64,000 bases of DNA from Rhizobium sp. Lineage in GTDB: Bacteria > Pseudomonadota > Alphaproteobacteria > Rhizobiales > Rhizobiaceae. The position numbers and the translations under genes are program-made. Within the stretch, counting starts at the first letter, position 1; every line of letters starts with the position of its first letter. Of this stretch, positions 16,321-25,299 are shown one piece after another. The notes below the pieces were generated by a model that searched no databases, was not told the DNA's origin, and saw nothing but the letters and a program-made list of their open reading frames with translations. The DNA is taken from assembly GCA_028290545.1 (NCBI GenBank), contig JAQGJP010000002.1:62001-126000 (forward strand). The letters run 5' to 3'.

Positions 16321-17508
16321 CTAAATGCTTTCCTTGAGCAATTGGCCCAGTGCCGTCATGCCCTTGACGATCGCTTCGTCGGTCTGGGTCGAGTAGCTGA
16401 TGCGAGCGTGGTTTGTCTTCGGCTCGTTGGCAAAAAACGCGGCGCCCGGAACATAGGCCACCCTGGCCTCCGGAAGTGCGCGCTGCTTCATGAAAAGCGC
16501 GGTATCGAAGCCCTCCGGGAATGTCAGCCAGGTGAACAATCCGCCGCTCGGCTCCGTGAACGAAACCTGCTGCGGGAATGTCTGCCGGATCGTCTCGAGC
16601 ATCAGGTTCTTCTTGCGAAGATAGGTCTGGCGAATGGTGACGATGTGGCTTTCGATGTCGAAATTCTCGAGAAACAGCGAAACCGCCTTCATGTTGAGGG
16701 TGCTGCACTGGGTATCGACGCCGAGCTTGAGCATGGTCATCCGCTGGATGATCTCGTCGGACGCGATCGCCCAGCCAAGCCGCAGGCCGGGAGCAAGGAT
16801 TTTCGAGAAACTGCCCAGGTGGATCACCCTGTTCTCGGTATCCATGCTCTTGAGCGGCGGGATCGCCTCGCCCTGGAAGCGGATCTCCCGATAGGGCGTA
16901 TCTTCGATGATGATCATATCGAAACGGTTCGCAAGCTCGATTAGGGATTTCCGTCTGGCGAGGCTCATCGTGACGCCCGTCGGATTCTGGAACTCCGGCA
17001 CTGAGTAGATGAACTTGGCCTCCGGATTGGCCTTCAGCGCCCGCTCGAGGGCGGCCATATCCATTCCCTCGGCATCCATCGGCACAGTGACGTAGCGCGG
17101 TTCGTAGGGAGTGAAGGCAGCCAGTGCACCGAGGAATGTCGGATCCTCCATGATCACGACGTCGCCCTTGTTGATCATCATCTTTGCCGCAAGATCGAGC
17201 CCCTGCTGGCCGCCCTGGAGGATCAGCACCTCGTCCGACGTGCAGTCGATGCCCACCGTGGCAGCCCGCTCAGCTACCTGTTGCCGCAAGCGGGGCAGTC
17301 CGTTCGGTACGGTATATTGCAGCGCTTCCCGGCCGTGATCGTTGATCGCCGCGTTGAAGACGAAGCTCAGATGTTCGAGGGGAAAGATGCTCGCATCAGG
17401 ATAGCCTCCGCCGAAGGAAATGACTTCGGGATCGGCGCCCAGCTGCAGCAATTGGCGAAGCGCCGAAGGGTTCATATTGGTCATGCGCTCGGCGTATCGA
17501 AGGCTCAT
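16321..17508 (-). CDS. PLP-dependent aminotransferase, class I fold
   Basis: A 395-residue fold-type I aminotransferase of the same group as the one at 13297-14550. The PLP lysine is in HLGSFSKILAPGLRLGW, the glycine-rich phosphate site is LQGGQQGLDL near residue 91, and the stacking region reads IIEDTPYREIRF. It lacks an HTH domain. The pattern is typical of 2-aminoadipate/valine-pyruvate-like transaminases. It faces the Lrp gene tail to tail, 16 bases apart. Having two such enzymes in one block suggests two amino-acid inputs or two amino acceptors. Confidence 0.85.
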   Translation of the reverse strand: MSLRYAERMTNMNPSALRQLLQLGADPEVISFGGGYPDASIFPLEHLSFVFNAAINDHGREALQYTVPNGLPRLRQQVAERAATVGIDCTSDEVLILQGGQQGLDLAAKMMINKGDVVIMEDPTFLGALAAFTPYEPRYVTVPMDAEGMDMAALERALKANPEAKFIYSVPEFQNPTGVTMSLARRKSLIELANRFDMIIIEDTPYREIRFQGEAIPPLKSMDTENRVIHLGSFSKILAPGLRLGWAIASDEIIQRMTMLKLGVDTQCSTLNMKAVSLFLENFDIESHIVTIRQTYLRKKNLMLETIRQTFPQQVSFTEPSGGLFTWLTFPEGFDTALFMKQRALPEARVAYVPGAAFFANEPKTNHARISYSTQTDEAIVKGMTALGQLLKESI

Positions 17509-17645
17509 TTTTCAGCTTTCCGTCGGATTACTCACCTGCAGCAAGGAATAGCAGTTCGGTCCGCCCGGGTTTCTCTGAACGGGCCGGATATTGCAGCATA
17601 GGGCCTTTGCGGCGCGTGCCTGAGGGCGGTCGCGGCCTGCTCCGC

Positions 17646-18536
17646 CTACTGGCGGAAATGCTGCCGCCAGCGATGCGGCGTCATGCCGGTCGACTGCTTG
17701 AGAGTGGTTGTCAGATGGCTTTGGCTGGAAAATCCGCATGCATCGGCGATTTCACACAGCGACGCAGCGGTTTCCGCAAGCATCTCCTTGGCACGATCGA
17801 GCCGCCGCTGCATCAGCCAGCGATGCGGTGTCTGGCCCATTTCATTATGGAAGCATCTGGCAAAATGCCTGCGGCTCAGGCCTGCGGCTGAAGCCAGGTC
17901 GTCGAGGCCGATCTCGCCACCGAGATGGCTGTCGACATATTGCTTCACCCGTTTCAGGCGCCAGTGCGGCAGCGCGACCGAGGCGTTCGAATCGAGATTC
18001 GTGCCGGCGCGAATGAGCAGTTGGGAGAGAATGGAGATCAGTATTCCATCCGCGAGATAGGCGTCGGCGGCCTCCCGGCCGGCACTGCTTTCCCAGAGCC
18101 GGTTCATCATTATTTCTATGAACGGATCGGACCAGGTCTGCTCGGTGAGTTTGACAAACGCGCTGCCGATGCTCGGGGGACACGCTGCGCCGAGAACGCC
18201 GCGAATCGTTTCGTTCGGCACCGCCAGGGCAAGTATCTTGCGGTCGCCGTCGACCTCCCACTTGCTTTCCAGGTCTGCGGGCACGACCAGCATCTGGCCG
18301 ACTTCCGCCTTCTGGCGGTGCCGCCGCTCACCCATCGTCCAGGCCCAGTTGCAATGGTTTGCGACAGCGAGAGGAAGCGCGAGAATGGTCTCCGGAAGCT
18401 TGGGATCGGAAAAACTATGCGGCCCCTGGTCCACCATGATCATCCTGAAATCCAGGCGGCCGACCGAATGCCGATGCTCCTGGGGAAACATCGAATATCC
18501 GGAGCCTTTGTAGAATTCCGAGTAGTTACGCCACAT
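17646..18536 (-). CDS. AraC family transcriptional regulator
   Basis: A 296-residue regulator. The N-terminal part (1-180) is a cupin-like effector domain. The C-terminal AraC/XylS domain has two helix-turn-helix units (LDDLASAAGLSRRHFARCF near residue 218; SLCEIADACGFSSQSHLTT near residue 262). It is divergent from the acetaldehyde dehydrogenase-aldolase operon with a 266-base gap, so it probably controls it. ATG at 18536 lacks a strong Shine-Dalgarno; a start 15 codons later is possible. Confidence 0.88.
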   Translation of the reverse strand: MWRNYSEFYKGSGYSMFPQEHRHSVGRLDFRMIMVDQGPHSFSDPKLPETILALPLAVANHCNWAWTMGERRHRQKAEVGQMLVVPADLESKWEVDGDRKILALAVPNETIRGVLGAACPPSIGSAFVKLTEQTWSDPFIEIMMNRLWESSAGREAADAYLADGILISILSQLLIRAGTNLDSNASVALPHWRLKRVKQYVDSHLGGEIGLDDLASAAGLSRRHFARCFHNEMGQTPHRWLMQRRLDRAKEMLAETAASLCEIADACGFSSQSHLTTTLKQSTGMTPHRWRQHFRQ

Positions 18537-18654
18537 GTCAGAGCGGCAACCTTTTGCTGAGCCCCTTGGCTATTGTCATCTGTGTTTTCCGGATTGCTTG
18601 CCGATCATCGATGGTAGCCCGCAGGCGAAATTTTGTCGAACCAAAACTGCAAAG

Positions 18655-18664
18655 GACATATGTC
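18655..18664. promoter_or_regulatory. Palindrome GACATATGTC in the AraC/mhpF divergent gap
   Basis: A perfect 10-base palindrome lies 139 bases upstream of the dehydrogenase start and 119 bases upstream of the araC-type gene. It could be part of an operator; short palindromes also occur by chance. Confidence 0.25.
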
Positions 18665-18802
18665 GATGCTCAGGCATGCGGCCGCTGCATCTGCCGACAG
18701 TGGCAGTCTGATGCTAGAATTGGCTTTCTTGCGCAAGCATGAATCTCCCGCAGGCGTAGAAAGGACGGCAACGGTTCCCATACCCGCTTTGAGAGAAGAC
18801 GA

Positions 18803-19738
18803 ATGCCAAAGGTAAAGACTGCGATTATCGGATCGGGAAACATCGGAACCGATCTCATGATGAAGATCATAGGCAATTCCGAAGTGCTTGAAATGACCGC
18901 CCTGATCGGCGTCGATCCTGCCTCGGAGGGATTGTCGAGGGCGTCCCGGCTGAACGTCGCGACATCGCATGACGGCATCGACGGCCTGGTCGGATTGCCC
19001 CAGTTCGGCGATATCCAAATTGTCTTCGATGCAACTTCGGCAGCCGCGCATAAAAAGCATGATGAGGTGCTGCAGCGGCATGGCAAGCAGGTAGTCGATC
19101 TCACCCCGGCGGCGATCGGACCTTATGTCGTATCGACCGTCAATCTCGAGGATCATCTGGCCAGCGGCAATGTCAACATGGTCACCTGCGGCGGGCAGGC
19201 GACGATTCCGATCGTTGCCGCGGTCAGCCGCGTGGCGAAAGTCCGCTATGCCGAAATCGTGGCCTCCATCGCGTCGAAATCGGCGGGTCCCGGCACCAGG
19301 GCAAATGTCGACGAATTTACCGGGACCACCGCGCGCGCGCTGGAAACCGTCGGCGGGGCGGAGCGGGGAAAAGCGATCATCGTTCTCAATCCGGCAGAAC
19401 CGCCGCTGATGATGCGCGATACCGTTCTGTGCCTTTGCGACATCGCCGACGAGGATGCGATCAGGGCGTCCATCATCGACATGGTCCGCGCCGTTCAGGC
19501 CTTCGTGCCCGGTTACCGGCTGAAACAGGATATCCAGATCCAGCTCATCACATCGAAAGCACCGCTCGTCGTTCCTGGGCGGTCGGAGCCGTTCACCGGC
19601 CTGCGGATAGGCGTATTTCTCGAAGTCGAGGGCGCCGCGCATTACCTGCCGGCCTATGCCGGCAATCTCGACATCATGACGTCGGCAGCATTGCGCACCG
19701 CCGAACGCCTGGCAGACCTTCGCAACTGGACAAGCTGA
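18803..19738 (+). CDS. mhpF: Acetaldehyde dehydrogenase (acetylating)
   Basis: A 311-residue enzyme that oxidises acetaldehyde to acetyl-CoA with NAD+ and CoA, working in a complex with the aldolase encoded next. The N-terminal Rossmann motif is [12 protein letters not shown] (residues 10-21); the catalytic cysteine is Cys129 in [10 protein letters not shown]; the substrate-binding SKSAGPGTR stretch follows. Length and sequence fit the MhpF/DmpF family closely. GAGAGAAG precedes the ATG. The aldolase gene begins six bases after the stop, the standard order for channelled acetaldehyde transfer. Confidence 0.95.
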   Translation: MPKVKTAIIGSGNIGTDLMMKIIGNSEVLEMTALIGVDPASEGLSRASRLNVATSHDGIDGLVGLPQFGDIQIVFDATSAAAHKKHDEVLQRHGKQVVDLTPAAIGPYVVSTVNLEDHLASGNVNMVTCGGQATIPIVAAVSRVAKVRYAEIVASIASKSAGPGTRANVDEFTGTTARALETVGGAERGKAIIVLNPAEPPLMMRDTVLCLCDIADEDAIRASIIDMVRAVQAFVPGYRLKQDIQIQLITSKAPLVVPGRSEPFTGLRIGVFLEVEGAAHYLPAYAGNLDIMTSAALRTAERLADLRNWTS

Positions 19739-19743
19739 CCGAA

Positions 19744-20769
19744 ATGACAAAGCTTTACATCCTGGACGTTACGCTTCGAGACGGCATGCATGCCATCGGC
19801 CATCAGTATGATCTCGGCCATGTCCGCGAGATCGCCTCGGCGCTGGACGATGCGGGCGTCGACGGCATCGAGGTCGGCCACGGCGATGGTCTCGACGGTT
19901 CCAGCCTGACCTACGGTTTCAGCCGGCACACGGATATCGAATATATCGAGGAAGCCGCCAAGGTCTGCAAACGCGCGAAACTGACCACGGTGCTGCTTCC
20001 GGGGATTGGCACGATCGACGACCTGAAACGGGCCAGGGATGCCGGCATCCAGTCGGTCCGCATCGCTACGCACAGTACGGAAGCCGATCTTTCCGCCCAG
20101 CACATCGCCGCAGCCAGGGAGATGGGCCTTGATGTCGCGGGTTTCCTGATGATGTCGTCGGCCGCGGAGCCGGAGGCGCTTGCCGCCCAGGCGCAGAAAA
20201 TGGAAAGCTACGGCGCGGGCTGCGTCTACGTGGCGGATTCGGCCGGAAATCTTACGCCACGCACAATTGCGGCGCGATTTGCGGCGTTCAGTGAGGTCCT
20301 CCAACCTTCGACGCAGCGCGCGATCCATGCCCATGAAAACCTGTCGCTGTCGGTGGCGAACTCGGTGACGGCGGTCGAGAACGGCGCTGCCCGCGTCGAT
20401 GCGTCGCTCGCCGGAATGGGCGCCGGTGCCGGCAACACGCCGATCGAGGCCTTTGTCGCTGTCGCCAACCTTTATGGATGGCAGCACGGCTGCGACCTTT
20501 TCAAGCTTCAGGACGCAGCCGACAACCTCGTGCGCCCGATCCAGGATCGCCCGGTCCGCGTCGATCGGGAAACCCTGACCCTCGGATATGCCGGCGTCTA
20601 TTCGAGCTTCCTTCGCCATGCCGAACGCGCCGCGCGGGAATTCGGCATCGATTCTCGTGAAATTCTGGTCGAGATCGGCCGCCGGCATCTCATTGGCGGA
20701 CAAGAGGATATGATCGTCGATGTGGCCCTGGACATTGTCAGCCGAGCCAAGGCGACGCCACCGGAATGA
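19744..20769 (+). CDS. mhpE: 4-hydroxy-2-oxovalerate aldolase
   Basis: A 341-residue TIM-barrel class II pyruvate aldolase that splits 4-hydroxy-2-oxovalerate to pyruvate and acetaldehyde. Catalytic and metal residues of the DmpG/MhpE family are visible: LRDGMH (Arg12, Asp13, His16) and the metal pair HAH (His195, His197), followed by ENLSLSVAN where most relatives have HN. The C-terminal [12 protein letters not shown] region that contacts the dehydrogenase is present. ATG at 19744 was chosen by homology; upstream in-frame codons belong to another reading of mhpF. Completes the lower meta-cleavage route with mhpF and the hydratase at 6606-7382. Confidence 0.95.
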   Translation: MTKLYILDVTLRDGMHAIGHQYDLGHVREIASALDDAGVDGIEVGHGDGLDGSSLTYGFSRHTDIEYIEEAAKVCKRAKLTTVLLPGIGTIDDLKRARDAGIQSVRIATHSTEADLSAQHIAAAREMGLDVAGFLMMSSAAEPEALAAQAQKMESYGAGCVYVADSAGNLTPRTIAARFAAFSEVLQPSTQRAIHAHENLSLSVANSVTAVENGAARVDASLAGMGAGAGNTPIEAFVAVANLYGWQHGCDLFKLQDAADNLVRPIQDRPVRVDRETLTLGYAGVYSSFLRHAERAAREFGIDSREILVEIGRRHLIGGQEDMIVDVALDIVSRAKATPPE

Positions 20770-20819
20770 CCGGCAGCAATTGACCTGAATCCTTCTTAGC
20801 CTGCGGATTTATCCCGCCG

Positions 20820-21533
20820 TCAGATGATCCGGTAAACCTGCCCGCTGCCGGCATCGCGATACATGTCCACGCGGCGGCCGTCCCAATGATAGTCGAGATG
20901 GCGGCCCTGAACCGGATTGCCGGCGCAATCGGGATAGAACAAGGCAACACATTCACGCCCTTGATTGCGGAGGCTCGGATAGACAAGACCTTCCGACCCA
21001 GCCGCCGACAGCATGCTGCCGAGGACACGGCTTTCCGTATAATCAACGGGATCGATTGCCGGTGCATGAGCAGGATCTCCGCCACGAAGATCGTGCAGCC
21101 AGGCATCGACGGCGAGCACGATTTCACGGAACTGCGATGTCCAGCCTGCCGGCTCCCTGGTGCGCGCCATGAAGCGGGCATGGTGATGGATCGTTTCGAA
21201 GAGCGCTGTTTCGAATGTGTCGCCCACGTAAAGAACGCCGAACGCTCCATTGCTGAAACGGCTCGGCCGATCGTTGCTGATATGCGTGAAAGGCGCCATC
21301 AGATAGCTGGCTCCCGGTCCCGCGACCCGGCGCCCGACCGGAACAAGATCAAGATTGCCGATCGATTCCATGAGGCGGGGATTGGTCTTCTGTTCCGCGG
21401 CGATGAGGAGCGGCCAGTCTGCGGGGTCGGCGATGTCCTCGAACAGGTCGATGGGCGGAAACAGGCTGCGAATGATTCGGACCGCTCCGGCCCATCGAAC
21501 GGCCGATACCGGAATGGCCGCAATGTCTATCAC
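20820..21533 (-). CDS. RES-domain toxin of a RES-Xre toxin-antitoxin pair
   Basis: A 237-residue protein with the RES domain; the family toxins degrade or modify NAD+. Recognisable pieces are a conserved Arg early in the chain (VRWAG), GASYLMAPFTHIS, the GVLYVGDTFETALFETIHH stretch with the active-site region, and the late GLVYPSLRNQGRECVALF motif. The start is GTG at 21533, overlapping the antitoxin stop by four bases (GTGA), which defines the pair as one transcript and coupled translation. Length fits the usual 150-240. The NAD-directed activity is family knowledge, not visible here. Confidence 0.88.
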   Translation of the reverse strand: MIDIAAIPVSAVRWAGAVRIIRSLFPPIDLFEDIADPADWPLLIAAEQKTNPRLMESIGNLDLVPVGRRVAGPGASYLMAPFTHISNDRPSRFSNGAFGVLYVGDTFETALFETIHHHARFMARTREPAGWTSQFREIVLAVDAWLHDLRGGDPAHAPAIDPVDYTESRVLGSMLSAAGSEGLVYPSLRNQGRECVALFYPDCAGNPVQGRHLDYHWDGRRVDMYRDAGSGQVYRII

Positions 21534-21943
21534 CAGCCTCCGCGCTCCGCGTCGAGATACCGGCGCACGCGCATGAGATCGGTCAATTCGCCGCCCAGCA
21601 TCACGTCGAGCGCCGACCGCTCCCCGAAGGCCGCGTTCTGCGCCTGTATCCACGTGTATCCGCGCTGCGGCTCCCGGAAGATCAACCGCAGCGCCTTATG
21701 TATGCCGATGAGGTTCGAGAGCCGGGCCTTGCCGTCGCGATCGATACGCCCCAGGACGCCGGCCTTCCAGCGCCGATAGGTCCGCACGGGCAGGTCAAGC
21801 AGCGTCGCGGCCTGCTCGTCGGTCAGATTCCAGAGCCGAAAAAGATTGAGCGCGGCACGGAACATCGCCGCAGCCTCGTCGTCGGTTATCGGCGCGGGAG
21901 AAAAATCTCGCGGCGCAGTATCTATTGGCATCAAGGCGGCCAT
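21530..21943 (-). CDS. Xre/MbcA/ParS-type antitoxin (DUF2384) of the RES-Xre pair
   Basis: A 137-residue antitoxin. Residues about 35-70 form the Xre-like helix-turn-helix (LWNLTDEQAATLLDLPVRTY), and the C-terminal DUF2384 part (about 78-135) has the toxin-binding LIGIHKALRLIF and the MLGGELTDLMRVRRYLDAE helix. ATG at 21943 was chosen because GGAG lies eight bases upstream; the ATG at 21949 abuts the GGAG. Upstream lie two 10-base palindromes that are good autoregulatory operators. The antitoxin precedes the toxin as is usual for this family. Confidence 0.88.
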   Translation of the reverse strand: MAALMPIDTAPRDFSPAPITDDEAAAMFRAALNLFRLWNLTDEQAATLLDLPVRTYRRWKAGVLGRIDRDGKARLSNLIGIHKALRLIFREPQRGYTWIQAQNAAFGERSALDVMLGGELTDLMRVRRYLDAERGGW

Positions 21944-21955
21944 TGTCATCTCCTA

Positions 21956-21990
21956 TATGGCCATAAATAAGAGATATAATGCCATATGGC
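21956..21990. promoter_or_regulatory. Paired palindromes upstream of the RES-Xre operon
   Basis: Two perfect 10-base palindromes, TATGGCCATA (21956-21965) and GCCATATGGC (21981-21990), share the core GCCATA and are spaced 25 bases centre to centre. They lie 13 to 47 bases before the antitoxin start, where an autoregulating antitoxin would bind. An AT-rich stretch between them would serve as the -10 region. Confidence 0.5.
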
Positions 21991-22143
21991 AAGAGTGTTT
22001 GTTGCAGAAGATAAATGCGATCGGACCTGTCCTTCCAACTCTTGGGGTGGGCATCGCGATCTCCCGATCTCCAAAGCGCAGTTGACAGTTTTATGAACTT
22101 CGGTACGCTCAAGAGGATTTCCCGTTTATATTTGGAGATATCG

Positions 22144-22905
22144 ATGGTGGGCGCAATCCGGCAGGAAAAACGCGAACACGACATTTTTCAATCCACAGTG
22201 GCGACACTGACCGCTGCCGCCGTCGATCGCGTTGATCCTGGACAGGCTCTGCTCGAATTCGTGGACGCACTGGGTTTTGATTTCTTTTCATATGCGATTT
22301 TCGCCACAAGAAGCCCGAAGATCAAATCGGGCCTGATTTTGACGAATTACTCTTCAAAGTGGACCGAGCGATATCGCGAACATGCCTACCACAACGACGA
22401 CCCCATCGTCATGGACAGCCGCAAGGCGCGACTGCCATTTCGATGGGGCAGCAAGCAATATCTCAGCGGGCTCGATCAGGACTCACAGAAGATGATGCGG
22501 GAGGCGATGGACTTCAACATCATGCAGGGTTTCACCGTGCCGATCCACGGCCCGGACGGGGAGTGCGGATTGTTCAGCGGCATCCATGCGCTTGCAGCCG
22601 ACGATGTCACCGAGCCCTGGAGCACGAGCCACCACTGGCTTGTCGCACTCGCGCCCTATGTGCATGCATTCGGCGTGTCCTATGGGGAAGATCGCCACGA
22701 CGACCGGGAACCTGTCGTTCTGACGGAGCACGAGCGCACCTGCCTGAGCTGGACGCTGAAGGGCAAGACCGCCTGGGAGATCTCGCAGATCATCGGGCGA
22801 AGCAAGCCGACCGTCGAATATCACCTTCAAAAGGCGATCAAGAAACTCGATGCGTCGAACAAGGCGCACGCAGCAGCGTTGGCAATGCGCAAGGGATTGA
22901 TGTAA
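22144..22905 (+). CDS. LuxR-family transcriptional regulator with autoinducer-binding domain
   Basis: A 253-residue regulator. The N-terminal half (about 20-165) is the autoinducer-binding fold, with FSYAIF, the WTERYREHAYHNDDPIV stretch and the FTVPIHGPDGECGLFS strand, all family landmarks. The C-terminal LuxR helix-turn-helix is at about 185-245 (LTEHERTCLSWTLKGKTAWE, then IGRSKPTVEYHLQKAIKKL). ATG at 22144 has TTGGAG nine bases upstream; longer starts at 22093 and 22015 lack this. No luxI-type synthase is in the window, so it is a candidate LuxR solo. Confidence 0.87.
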   Translation: MVGAIRQEKREHDIFQSTVATLTAAAVDRVDPGQALLEFVDALGFDFFSYAIFATRSPKIKSGLILTNYSSKWTERYREHAYHNDDPIVMDSRKARLPFRWGSKQYLSGLDQDSQKMMREAMDFNIMQGFTVPIHGPDGECGLFSGIHALAADDVTEPWSTSHHWLVALAPYVHAFGVSYGEDRHDDREPVVLTEHERTCLSWTLKGKTAWEISQIIGRSKPTVEYHLQKAIKKLDASNKAHAAALAMRKGLM

Positions 22906-22956
22906 CCGCTGAACATGCTTCTCAGGATTGAGATCCGGGCATTTCTCCGACCCAAT

Positions 22957-22974
22957 ACTATCATGTTTAATAGT
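22957..22974. promoter_or_regulatory. Lux-box-like inverted repeat ACTAT-N8-ATAGT
   Basis: An 18-base inverted repeat (arms ACTAT at 22957-22961 and ATAGT at 22970-22974) lies between the LuxR-type gene and the ArgE-like gene, 91 bases before the latter's start. Size and placement suit a LuxR-type operator, but the sequence does not match the classical lux box closely. Confidence 0.3.
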
Positions 22975-23064
22975 TGCCCGCCATAATCCGCCTCCCTACA
23001 TTCCGCCCTCATGAGGTCCGCAAAGCAGCCGGATCGGATCATCACCCATTGCCCAAGGTGAAGC

Positions 23065-24231
23065 ATGAGAGAACTGACAGAGTCCGCAATCACGATCCTC
23101 GACCGGCTCGTGTCGTTCAACACGGTGAGCAACCGATCCAACCGTGAACTCATCGACTACATCAAGGATTACCTGAGCGAGCTCGGCGTCGAATCCACCA
23201 TCATTCCCGATGCGACCGGGCAGAAGGCAAATCTCTTCGCGACCATTGGCGACCCGACGGTCCCTGGCGTGGTGCTCAGCGGACATACCGATGTCGTACC
23301 GGTCGAGGGCCAGGTCTGGCAGCGCGAACCATTTGCCGTCACCCGCGAGAACGGCCGCCTCTATGGTCGCGGCACCAGTGACATGAAGGGTTTCGTCGCC
23401 TGCGCGATGGCGATCGTCCCCCAGCTGAAGGCGGCGGAGCTGAAAATGCCGGTCCATCTGGCTTTCTCCTATGACGAAGAGGTCGGATGCCTGGGCGTCC
23501 ACAGCCTGATAGAGCATATGACGAACAGCGTGGCCGCGCCGGTGGCGGCGCTGATCGGCGAGCCGTCGAACATGACGGTGGTCGATAGCCACAAGGGCAG
23601 CCGCGGCATCCTGACGACGATCACGGGCAAGGCAGTTCATTCCTCCCGCGTCGACCTCGGCACGAGTGCCGTCCTTGGTGCCATGAAAATCGTCCAGCAA
23701 ATGGAAACCTGCTCCGACGAACTGGAAGCGCAGTCCGATCCGTCGCTGCGGTTCGAGCTTCCCTACAGCACGATCAATGTCGGTGTGATCCGCGGCGGCA
23801 CGGCACGCAATCTGGTTCCTGGCGATTGCGTTCTTCAATGGGAAATTCGCGGAACGCGCCCTGATATCACGGACTCGACACAGGCGCGCATCACGAAATT
23901 CATCGATCAATCCGTCCTGCCGGACATGCAGCAACGGTTCGAGGGATCGCGCATCGAAACGTCGATCGTCTACGACGTTCCGCCGCTGGTGGCGATCCCG
24001 GGATCGGAAGCCGAAACGCTGGCCAAGCGCTTTGCCGGAACCAACGAGACATTTGCCGTGAATTACGGCACCGAGGCAGGTTTCTTCGCCATGGCGGATG
24101 TTCCCGCCGTCATCTGCGGCCCGGGCAGCGACACCGAGGCCCATATCGCCGACGAATGGATCGCCATCGAGCAGATCGACAAATGCATGACGTTCCTTGA
24201 GGCACTCGTCGCGCACGTGCAAGCAGCCTGA
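23065..24231 (+). CDS. Acetylornithine deacetylase-like M20 metallopeptidase (ArgE family)
   Basis: A 388-residue dinuclear-zinc deacetylase of the M20/ArgE family. Metal and catalytic motifs are visible: SGHTDVVPV (His and Asp, residues about 72-80), GRGTSDMKGF (bridging Asp near 110), SYDEEVGCLG (catalytic Glu pair near 137) and GPGSDTEAHIADEW near the end. A dimerisation domain is inserted between. Because it stands in a transport-catabolic cluster and not with arginine genes, it may deacetylate another N-acyl amino acid. It is followed by an amidohydrolase and a Liv-type importer on the same strand. Confidence 0.87.
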   Translation: MRELTESAITILDRLVSFNTVSNRSNRELIDYIKDYLSELGVESTIIPDATGQKANLFATIGDPTVPGVVLSGHTDVVPVEGQVWQREPFAVTRENGRLYGRGTSDMKGFVACAMAIVPQLKAAELKMPVHLAFSYDEEVGCLGVHSLIEHMTNSVAAPVAALIGEPSNMTVVDSHKGSRGILTTITGKAVHSSRVDLGTSAVLGAMKIVQQMETCSDELEAQSDPSLRFELPYSTINVGVIRGGTARNLVPGDCVLQWEIRGTRPDITDSTQARITKFIDQSVLPDMQQRFEGSRIETSIVYDVPPLVAIPGSEAETLAKRFAGTNETFAVNYGTEAGFFAMADVPAVICGPGSDTEAHIADEWIAIEQIDKCMTFLEALVAHVQAA

Positions 24232-24344
24232 CGAAAAGCGGATTTCCATCGGGATGCGGCGGTCCGAGAGGCCGCCGCCATATCGATGACATAGCATCAT
24301 GACCCCACGAAGCAGGCGTGCGGGTCGACCAAAGGGAGACGACA

Positions 24345-25247
24345 TTGTACGACGGTCCGATCATTGATCCTCATCACCATTTGTGGGACTTGTCGATGAA
24401 CAAGCATCCCTGGCTTGCCCCATCCAATGGCGCGGTCCAGGCGCTCGGCGGGCTGGAAAAACTCCGCCACAACTATCTTCCGGCGGACTATCTACGCGAT
24501 GCCGCGAGGCACAACGTCGTCGCCACAGTTCATATCGAAGCCCTATGGGATGCGAGCGAACCCGTCGGCGAAACGAAGTGGCTGGAAAGCCTCGACAAGT
24601 CGGGCGGCGTGGCCATGCGCTACATAGCTGCTGCTCCGCTTGGTACGCCGCAAGCCGCTGCGGTGATCGCCGAACAGGCATCCTTTGAAAGAGTCGCCGG
24701 CATCAGGGGCATCCTGAGCTATCATCCGACCGAGTCCGGTAAGAGCTTCGTCGCTCGTCCGGACATTGCCGCGGATCCGGATTGGCGCCGCGATGTCGGC
24801 CTGCTTGCGGACGCCGGGCTTCATCTCGAATTGATGGCCTATCCCTACCAGGCCCAGGCTGTCGCCGAACTCGCTGCCGTTTTCCCGAAATTGCAGATCA
24901 TCGTCAATCATTGCGCGAGCCCGGTCGATCGCGATGGCGCGGGCATGCAGCGCTGGCGGGATGGGCTGGCAGTGATGGCTGCGCGACCGAACGTGGCGTT
25001 GAAGATATCCAATCCGGGTGCCTACGATCCCGACTGGACCGAGGCAAGCATTGAGGCCGTCGTCATGAACTGCATCGACGCTTTCAGTCCGGACCGGTGC
25101 ATGTTCGGGACGGACTATCCGGTTGCCAAGCTGCAAATGAATTTCGACCAGATCTTCTCGAATTTCAAACGCATCACCGCTGATTTTCCGATCGCCGACC
25201 AGCGCGCTCTTTTCCACGACAACGCTCTCCGCTTCTATCGTCTCTGA
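24345..25247 (+). CDS. Amidohydrolase-2 family lactonase-like hydrolase
   Basis: A 300-residue TIM-barrel metal-dependent hydrolase of the amidohydrolase-2 family, akin to L-rhamnono-1,4-lactonase and 2-pyrone-4,6-dicarboxylate lactonase. The N-terminal metal motif is DPHHHLWD, a later metal His is in VNHCASP, and the catalytic Asp is in FGTDYPV. TTG at 24345 was chosen since GGGAG lies eight bases upstream and the family starts right before the DPHHH motif; a GTG at 24318 is an alternative. It lies between the ArgE-like gene and the importer, suggesting a lactone or lactam in the same pathway. Confidence 0.8.
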   Translation: MYDGPIIDPHHHLWDLSMNKHPWLAPSNGAVQALGGLEKLRHNYLPADYLRDAARHNVVATVHIEALWDASEPVGETKWLESLDKSGGVAMRYIAAAPLGTPQAAAVIAEQASFERVAGIRGILSYHPTESGKSFVARPDIAADPDWRRDVGLLADAGLHLELMAYPYQAQAVAELAAVFPKLQIIVNHCASPVDRDGAGMQRWRDGLAVMAARPNVALKISNPGAYDPDWTEASIEAVVMNCIDAFSPDRCMFGTDYPVAKLQMNFDQIFSNFKRITADFPIADQRALFHDNALRFYRL

Positions 25248-25299
25248 CGATCCGAACGCATGAGATTCAAGACATAAATAACAAAAAGGGAACGACATC

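Noticed and set aside
18554-18815. Small open frames in the AraC/mhpF gap
   Set aside because: No ribosome sites and no protein-like pattern; the region is better explained as a divergent promoter.
24263-24344. GTG at 24318 as start of the amidohydrolase
   Set aside because: TTG at 24345 has GGGAG at proper spacing and lies just before the conserved metal motif; the GTG start has no ribosome site. Kept as an alternative.
22996-24345. Open frame of 449 codons on the minus strand
   Set aside because: Antisense to the ArgE-like deacetylase, which has all metal motifs.
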